This document shows, piece after piece, positions 5,264 to 8,662 of a stretch of DNA of 8,662 bases. Within the stretch, counting starts at the first letter, position 1, and every line of letters begins with the position of its first letter. Made by a program: the position numbers and the translations under genes. This DNA comes from an uncultured Azospirillum sp. Lineage in GTDB: Bacteria; Pseudomonadota; Alphaproteobacteria; RF32; CAG-239. Below the pieces are notes generated by a model. The model was not told where the DNA came from and did not search any database. It saw only the letters and a program-made list of their open reading frames with translations. The DNA is taken from assembly GCA_947383875.1 (NCBI GenBank), contig CANDEX010000067.1, forward strand, positions 1-8,662, read 5' to 3'.

Positions 5264-5989
5264 ATGAATAAATGGCAATGGATGAATGACATATTAACGC
5301 AGCGCAAAATAAGCCAGGCAGAATTTGCGGAAAAAGTTGACTGGAATCAAGCACGCGTTTCTGAATTGTTATCCAATAAAAGAGACATTCCTTCCAGCAA
5401 ACTTTATAATATTGCAAAATTTTTTAACCTAGATTTAGGTGAATTAACCGCGTACAATTTGGGAAAAGCTGATAAAATCTCATTATCTCTTCCGACTTCC
5501 GGTACCACCGCCGCGGCCGAAAAAATCGTCAACACCGTTTCTTCCTTCTTCAAAAAAGCCCCTGCCGACAATATCGCCATTGATATTCTGGACGTTACCG
5601 CCTGTTGTGGCAACGGGATTGACAACTTTTCCGAAAACGTCTCCGGCCAATGGATTATATCGACCGAAGATTTCCGCACAATTTCTCATACATCTACGCC
5701 TGACAAAATAAAAATGCTGCGCATCTGCGGCGACAGCATGGAACCAACCTTAAAAGACGGCGACTGGGTGCTGACAGATACCTCGCGCCGCGCACCGGAA
5801 TCAGACGGCATATATTTGTTGCACCTTTCCACCGGCTTGGCCGTCAAACGCCTGCAAGGCTCCGCCGAACCCAACACCATAAGAATTCTATCTGACAACC
5901 AGCACTATAAAGACGAAAATGCCAAATTATCAGATATTATCATTCTCGGCCGCATTATTTACACACTTAAAGCGGAAAAGGTAGGATAA
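5264..5989 (+). CDS. S24-family LexA/cI-like phage repressor
   Basis: A 241-aa lysogeny repressor. N-terminal helix-turn-helix: residues 17-38 (SQAEFAEKV, then NQARVSELLSNK), continuing to the KLYNIAKFFNL helix. A linker of about 40 residues follows. The C-terminal S24 peptidase domain has the probable self-cleavage site Cys115-Gly116 (TACCGNG), nucleophile Ser158 (GDSMEPTL) and general base Lys195 (GLAVKRL). This arrangement predicts RecA-stimulated autocleavage and SOS induction of the prophage. The start at 5264 has AGAGG about 12 bases upstream. An in-frame ATG at 5237 would add nine basic residues and be nearly leaderless, so the start is not certain. The gene is divergent from the Cro-like gene. 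Confidence 0.93.
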   Translation: MNKWQWMNDILTQRKISQAEFAEKVDWNQARVSELLSNKRDIPSSKLYNIAKFFNLDLGELTAYNLGKADKISLSLPTSGTTAAAEKIVNTVSSFFKKAPADNIAIDILDVTACCGNGIDNFSENVSGQWIISTEDFRTISHTSTPDKIKMLRICGDSMEPTLKDGDWVLTDTSRRAPESDGIYLLHLSTGLAVKRLQGSAEPNTIRILSDNQHYKDENAKLSDIIILGRIIYTLKAEKVG

Positions 5990-6591
5990 TGACTAAGCAA
6001 TTAGTTTTTATAGATGAAAGCGGCGATCCTGGATTTAAAGCAAATTCCTCGCAAAACTTTGCTTTTGCCCTAATCATATTTGAAGATTCCAAGGATGCCG
6101 AGGATACTGAATTAACCATAAATCACATTGCAACACAAGCAAGACACCTTTCTGAATTCAAATACTCAAAAACTTGCAATCGCGTAAAAGATATATTTTT
6201 TCAAGAAATATCTGCCTGTCATTTCCGCGCAAAAATCCTCTATGTAAACAAAAAACTCGTAAACAGCTCAGAATTGCGCAGTAACGCTAATAAATTTTAT
6301 AACTTTTTCCTCAAACAGGTTTTAACTCACGCTAGACTAAATAACGCCTCTGTAAAATTAGACGGCAAAAAAGATTCAGTTAAAACTGAACTTATTAACT
6401 ATATTCGTTCTCAAGCAGGCAACAATGTAGCAAAAATAAAATACGAAGATTCTAAAAATAACCGCCTTATCCAATTAGCCGATATGATAGTCGGCCTTAC
6501 CATCCACGCCCATTCACCAACACCAACAGAATCACAAAAAAAATGGCTAAATCAAATCAATAAGAAATTGGATGTATGGATTTTTAAATAA
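5989..6591 (+). CDS. DUF3800 domain protein
   Basis: A 200-aa protein with the DUF3800 hallmarks: an N-terminal FIDESGDPGF (residues 7-16) on a predicted first strand, and a conserved acidic site near the end (LIQLADMIVG, Asp165). Acidic residues in these places suggest a metal-dependent, RNase H-like fold, but the biochemical activity of the family is not settled. Its ATG overlaps the repressor TAA by one base, so it is made with the repressor in the lysogen. A prophage gene co-expressed with the repressor is often a defence or superinfection-exclusion factor; that is inference. The gene is AT-rich compared with the C-terminal half of the repressor. Confidence 0.85.
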   Translation: MTKQLVFIDESGDPGFKANSSQNFAFALIIFEDSKDAEDTELTINHIATQARHLSEFKYSKTCNRVKDIFFQEISACHFRAKILYVNKKLVNSSELRSNANKFYNFFLKQVLTHARLNNASVKLDGKKDSVKTELINYIRSQAGNNVAKIKYEDSKNNRLIQLADMIVGLTIHAHSPTPTESQKKWLNQINKKLDVWIFK

Positions 6592-6667
6592 AAACCCGCT
6601 AACCTACCTCTCTTGTCGAGCTTTGCACACTCCGTACGGAGCTGCTTCGGTATAGCGGGCAATTCCA
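6586..6667 (-). ncRNA. candidate small structured RNA, about 80 nt
   Basis: On the minus strand, a good promoter (6674-6702) would start an RNA near 6667. The RNA has a closed outer stem CCCGCTA/TAGCGGG (6653-6659 with 6595-6601), and TACC/GGTA may extend it inward. An inner palindrome CTCCGTACGGAG lies at 6630-6641. Immediately after the outer stem comes TTTTTATTT (6594 down to 6586), which would act as a Rho-independent terminator. No convincing coding frame fits. The RNA overlaps only the final bases of the DUF3800 gene and is convergent with it. I do not recognise a known RNA family. Confidence 0.55.
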
Positions 6668-6673
6668 TTTATA

Positions 6674-6702
6674 GATATAACAAATCATCATATAGATGTC
6701 AA
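6674..6702 (-). promoter_or_regulatory. sigma70-type promoter for the candidate small RNA
   Basis: TTGACA (6697-6702, minus strand), a 17-bp spacer and TATATC (6674-6679; four of six match TATAAT). It lacks the TATTC-N7-GAATA operator found in the other two TTGACA promoters, so it is probably not under the same repressor. Confidence 0.6.
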
Positions 6703-6782
6703 CATAATAAATAGCATTTATACTATTTATGTGAAAATTCAACACAGTACCTCCCAAAAAATTAACCACCCTCTTTCCTTCC

Positions 6783-6804
6783 AACCGCCTTCGGGCGGTT
6801 TTTC
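6783..6804 (+). terminator. Rho-independent terminator
   Basis: AACCGCC (6783-6789), TTCG tetraloop and GGCGGTT (6794-6800) followed by TTTC, giving a run of five T (6799-6803). It isolates the repressor-DUF3800 transcript from the rightward early promoter at 6850. Confidence 0.9.
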
Positions 6805-6849
6805 TCGCCCTTACATATTCATATTAAGAATATTTTTTTATTTCTTCTA

Positions 6850-6879
6850 TTGACATTATTCATTTTATGAATAAATATA
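6850..6879 (+). promoter_or_regulatory. rightward early promoter (PL-like) for the second DUF1566 gene
   Basis: TTGACA at 6850-6855 and, with the 18-bp spacer seen in the sister promoter, AATATA at 6874-6879 as -10. The operator at 6857-6873 fills the spacer. It lies 29-bases-in-33 identical to the leftward cro promoter, so the same repressor should silence both. Confidence 0.8.
6857..6873. promoter_or_regulatory. operator site 3 (perfect TATTC-N7-GAATA)
   Basis: TATTC (6857-6861) and GAATA (6869-6873). The dyad extends to perfect 8-bp arms TTATTCAT and ATGAATAA around TTT (6856-6874). This is the most symmetrical copy of the operator in the window. Confidence 0.8.
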
Positions 6880-6896
6880 CATACACAAAATGAATA
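6880..6896. promoter_or_regulatory. operator site 4 (degenerate)
   Basis: CATAC-N7-GAATA: one perfect half-site (6892-6896) and a three-of-five second half-site. It starts 23 bp from operator 3, mirroring the 22-bp step between operators 1 and 2. Confidence 0.45.
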
Positions 6897-6914
6897 AACA
6901 CAGGAGATAAAAAA

Positions 6915-7319
6915 ATGAAAACAGGAGATTACGCTTATTTTGACGGGACCATCAGCCCGGAGTTTGACGAGAACAAAAAGTTCAAAGGCATTGTAGTCGT
7001 TGAAGATGAGTATCACGCCTTTGCCATGCATCCGGAGATGATTGAAGATGTTGACTGGTACGACGGAAAAAAGGAATGTGAGGAACTTTTTGCCGAAATG
7101 CCCAATCTGCGCCAATGCCAAGCGATTTATGACAATAAAGGGGTTTTGAACCAATCCCTCACGGCTGCTGGATTTACCCCCATTGATGATGAAACAGCCT
7201 GGTCCTCTACCGAGTTCAGTAGTTACTATGCGTGGAGGTTCGGTATGAATAATGGTAATAGGTACTACGGCAATAAGAACGGTTACAATAACTACGTCAG
7301 GCCGGTTCTCGCTTTATAA
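6915..7319 (+). CDS. DUF1566/C-type-lectin-like protein, putative DGR variable protein
   Basis: A 134-aa protein, first gene of the rightward early operon, with AGGAGA about eight bases before the ATG. There is no signal peptide or membrane span, unlike the leftward paralogue. The N-terminal half is acidic (KTGDYAYFDG, ISPEFDENKKF). From about residue 68 it follows the DUF1566 pattern: EECEELFAEMPNLRQCQAIYDN-like segment, LNQSLTAAGF, then AWSSTE at 95-100 and a C-terminal YVRPVLAL. The region rich in Asn/Tyr/Gly between WSSTE and YVRPV is what DGRs usually vary. Codons 96-131 form the variable block shared with the gene at 3404-4018. The function is probably ligand binding through a variable lectin-like face; where the protein acts is unclear without an export signal. 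Confidence 0.8.
   Translation: MKTGDYAYFDGTISPEFDENKKFKGIVVVEDEYHAFAMHPEMIEDVDWYDGKKECEELFAEMPNLRQCQAIYDNKGVLNQSLTAAGFTPIDDETAWSSTEFSSYYAWRFGMNNGNRYYGNKNGYNNYVRPVLAL
7200..7308 (+). repeat. putative DGR variable region 2
   Basis: A 109-bp block, TGG start to GTTC end, aligned without gaps to variable region 1 (3418-3526). It keeps many AAT/AAC codons (AAT AAT GGT AAT, then AAT AAG AAC), so it may be closer to the unseen template. It is not itself a template repeat, because it is in frame and translated. Confidence 0.8.
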
Positions 7320-7361
7320 ATTTACTTTATCGATTCACCTATTTAGCCGGAGGAACACCCT

Positions 7362-7511
7362 ATGCAGCCAGATTATTACTTATACGATGAGCCGTCAGAA
7401 TTACAGCATATTGAGCGCTGTATCCGTCTCACAGATCAATTGACCGCCGGATTTTGCGGCTTCTGCCTGAAGTTCCTGCCGCTTTATACACTTATCCAAT
7501 TTATGAGGTAA
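7362..7511 (+). CDS. 49-aa hypothetical phage protein
   Basis: A short frame beginning MQPDYYLYDEPSELQHIERC and ending LIQFMR, supported by a strong GGAGGA Shine-Dalgarno seven bases upstream. It lies 42 bases after the DUF1566-like gene in the rightward operon. Three Cys (residues 20, 32 and 35, the latter two as CGFC) and a hydrophobic C-terminus (LKFLPLYTLIQF) are its only notable features. The family is not recognised. Confidence 0.65.
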   Translation: MQPDYYLYDEPSELQHIERCIRLTDQLTAGFCGFCLKFLPLYTLIQFMR

Positions 7512-7524
7512 CCCCACAGCCGTC

Positions 7525-7564
7525 ATGCCTTCGAGCGTTCGACCAGAATGCGAGGATAAGGCAT
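7525..7564. repeat. intergenic 7-bp inverted repeat
   Basis: ATGCCTT (7525-7531) and AAGGCAT (7558-7564) bracket 26 bases. The ends read GTCATGCC and GGCATCCCAG, much like the GTCATTCC and GGAATCCAG ends of the palindrome at 8024-8045. Both may belong to one dispersed element family. Confidence 0.45.
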
Positions 7565-7586
7565 CCCAGCAACGCAAGGAGCAAAC

Positions 7587-7724
7587 ATGAACACCAATTC
7601 AAAAGCCATCGAAAATCTGCAAACCATACGCCAGATTTTAGAACAAGCCAAAATGAACCCCAGCTTTGAGCAGCTGGACATCATCTACAAAAAAACTTTT
7701 ATCAATGAGGAAAAAAATGATTAA
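7587..7724 (+). CDS. 45-aa hypothetical phage protein
   Basis: Begins MNTNSKAIENLQTIRQILEQ and ends INEEKND: a short, mainly helical protein. AAGGAG six bases upstream supports the start. Its last eight bases overlap the next gene, a sign of translational coupling. No family recognised. Confidence 0.7.
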   Translation: MNTNSKAIENLQTIRQILEQAKMNPSFEQLDIIYKKTFINEEKND

Positions 7725-7968
7725 CCGCTCCCCCTTTTGGAATCCGTATCCGGCACAAAAGCCAACAGAAATCGAGCGCTGGAACACATTTCTAATCGCC
7801 TACCCTAACCCGCGCTTTTATAAAAGCAAATTTGCCGGCGAACACATCAACAACGGCATCCCGCCTTATAATTACGATGTTTCAACATGGATTGGAAATA
7901 AATTTTCCGATACCCGCAACATCAAATTCTGGGCGCGCATTCCCACCGCCGTTGATAAATTAAAATAG
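7717..7968 (+). CDS. 83-aa hypothetical phage protein
   Basis: Begins MINRSPFWNPYP. The start at 7717 is chosen over a longer frame because GAGG lies seven bases upstream and the ATG overlaps the preceding stop region. It is rich in aromatics and Pro (PYPAQKPTEIERW, AYPNPRFYKSKF, GIPPYNYDVSTW). The end, NIKFWARIPTAV, is weakly like the HWxPLP end of DUF551 proteins of phages. That resemblance is too slight for a name. Confidence 0.7.
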   Translation: MINRSPFWNPYPAQKPTEIERWNTFLIAYPNPRFYKSKFAGEHINNGIPPYNYDVSTWIGNKFSDTRNIKFWARIPTAVDKLK

Positions 7969-8023
7969 TCTATTAATGCTACGCCCTCAATCGGCACTGT
8001 CATTCAAGCTGTTTTTCTTTGTC

Positions 8024-8045
8024 ATTCCGGCCTCCGAGCCGGAAT
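8024..8045. repeat. REP-like palindrome
   Basis: ATTCCGGC (8024-8031) and GCCGGAAT (8038-8045) pair perfectly around CTCCGA, in the context GTCATTCCGG and GGAATCCAGG. This form is common as a dispersed intergenic repeat in proteobacterial chromosomes. It occupies the 122-bp gap between two phage genes and has no downstream T-run. Confidence 0.65.
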
Positions 8046-8090
8046 CCAGGTCAACACCTCAACAATATTAAATCAACATAAGGAGCAAAT

Positions 8091-8306
8091 ATGAAGAAAA
8101 CACCAACATACAGCAAAATCAGCAACCAAATCCAGTGCGTCATCCGTGAAATACGTCGCCGCGAAAATTTTTATCCCAACATGATTGCCCGCGGAAAAAT
8201 GGATCAGGTTGTTGCTGATTATGAACTGAATTGCATGAAAGCGGTTTATGAAACGCTCTGCGCTGCCGAACGCGCCCATCTTGATAAATCTTTTAATCAA
8301 AAATAG
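8091..8306 (+). CDS. 71-aa conserved phage-type protein
   Basis: Helical protein with the pattern IREIRRRENFYPNMIARGKMDQVVADYELNCM (residues about 18-49). It resembles small phage/prophage proteins with a REIRxRExxYPxxVxxGxMxxxxAxxEIxxM arrangement, whose function I do not know. The start has AAGGAG seven bases upstream. It follows the REP-like palindrome and precedes the truncated DUF1566-like gene by nine bases. Confidence 0.78.
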   Translation: MKKTPTYSKISNQIQCVIREIRRRENFYPNMIARGKMDQVVADYELNCMKAVYETLCAAERAHLDKSFNQK

Positions 8307-8315
8307 GACTCTACC

Positions 8316-8662
8316 ATGAAAAACGTTATAATGCTTGAAACCCATGAAGAAATTTTAAACGCCCATATGCACGGCGACTATCCGGAACTTGCACTGATTA
8401 TCCCGGCTAAAGAAGCGGAACAGTCCGAAACGCCGATGGAGCAGCTGCGCAAAATCTACGAAGTTGGCAAACACTACCCGGACAAAGGCGTATACGCAGG
8501 AGAACTCAAAAAAGAAGACGGATTTTATGGCGTTTTCGTATCGCTAAAAGATTTTGAAGATGAAGACTGCGAAGATGAATTTACTTGGAACAAAGCCATG
8601 GGGTTAGAATTACCTGAAGGATATCGCGTCCCCGACATCCGGGAGTTAACATTAATTCACTT
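8316..8662 (+). CDS. third DUF1566-like protein, 5' part only
   Basis: The first 115 codons of a gene cut by the window edge. After an N-terminal helix and acidic linker, GVYAGELKKEDG and VFVSLKD align with GVYAGINRSGKH and LYVRLKD of the protein at 3404-4018. LPEGYRVPDIRELTLIH matches LPTIEDLVLIY of that protein. The WSSTE/variable block should therefore lie within about 150 bases beyond the edge. No signal peptide. The Shine-Dalgarno is weak (AGGA), and the gene probably relies on readthrough from its neighbour nine bases upstream. Confidence 0.8.
   Translation, partial: MKNVIMLETHEEILNAHMHGDYPELALIIPAKEAEQSETPMEQLRKIYEVGKHYPDKGVYAGELKKEDGFYGVFVSLKDFEDEDCEDEFTWNKAMGLELPEGYRVPDIRELTLIH

Noticed and set aside
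6595..6659. tRNA gene or tRNA-derived attachment site
   Set aside because: There is a 7-bp closing stem and about 65 bases, but no T-loop TTCRANNC, no D-loop GG, no CCA-type end and no integrase nearby.
6599..6784. 61-aa minus-strand frame starting MEGKRVVNFL
   Set aside because: It covers the small-RNA promoter and the structured stem, is low in coding character, and has no convincing ribosome site.
7200..7308. This block as the DGR template repeat
   Set aside because: It is in frame within a gene with its own Shine-Dalgarno and stop, has varied residues of its own, and no RT lies nearby.

Overview
The window looks like the early/immunity region of a temperate phage or prophage from an alphaproteobacterium. 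Host evidence is indirect: a GapR/DUF2312-type protein, a DUF6456-like protein and a DUF6291-type replication protein, the first two being families seen mostly in Alphaproteobacteria and their phages. No integrase, portal, terminase, tail or host housekeeping gene is visible, so the lineage cannot be fixed. Bases 1-44 are not biological: they match an Illumina P5/TruSeq adapter with an 8-base index, so the left edge is a contig end.

The control centre is at 5140-5263. A LexA/cI-like S24 repressor (5264-5989) is transcribed rightwards, with a DUF3800 protein overlapping its stop codon by one base. Facing it, a small Cro/YdaS-like regulator (4942-5139) opens a long leftward early operon. That operon runs through a beta-class DNA methyltransferase, a 75-aa protein, a membrane-anchored DUF1566/C-type-lectin-like protein, a GapR-like protein, a C5-cytosine methyltransferase, a DUF6291 replication protein with candidate origin iterons inside its gene, and a DUF6456-like protein. 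To the right, after a clear terminator (6783-6804), a second early promoter drives another DUF1566-like protein, a set of small phage genes, and the start of a third DUF1566-like gene cut by the window edge. The leftward and second rightward promoters agree at 29 of 33 positions and carry the same TATTC-N7-GAATA operator between -35 and -10. This resembles lambda PR and PL under one repressor.

The most striking observation is that the two complete DUF1566-like genes, on opposite strands and otherwise dissimilar, share a 109-bp 3' block. Its 25 differences are almost all nonsynonymous, fall at codon positions 1 and 2 (23 of 25), and mostly involve A in one copy. This is the signature of adenine-directed hypermutation by a diversity-generating retroelement (DGR). 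No reverse transcriptase or template repeat lies in the window, so the targets may be diversified in trans or by genes beyond the edge.

A second candidate novelty is a small structured RNA on the minus strand (about 6586-6667). It has a consensus -35, a 17-bp spacer, a closed 7-bp outer stem and a U-rich end.
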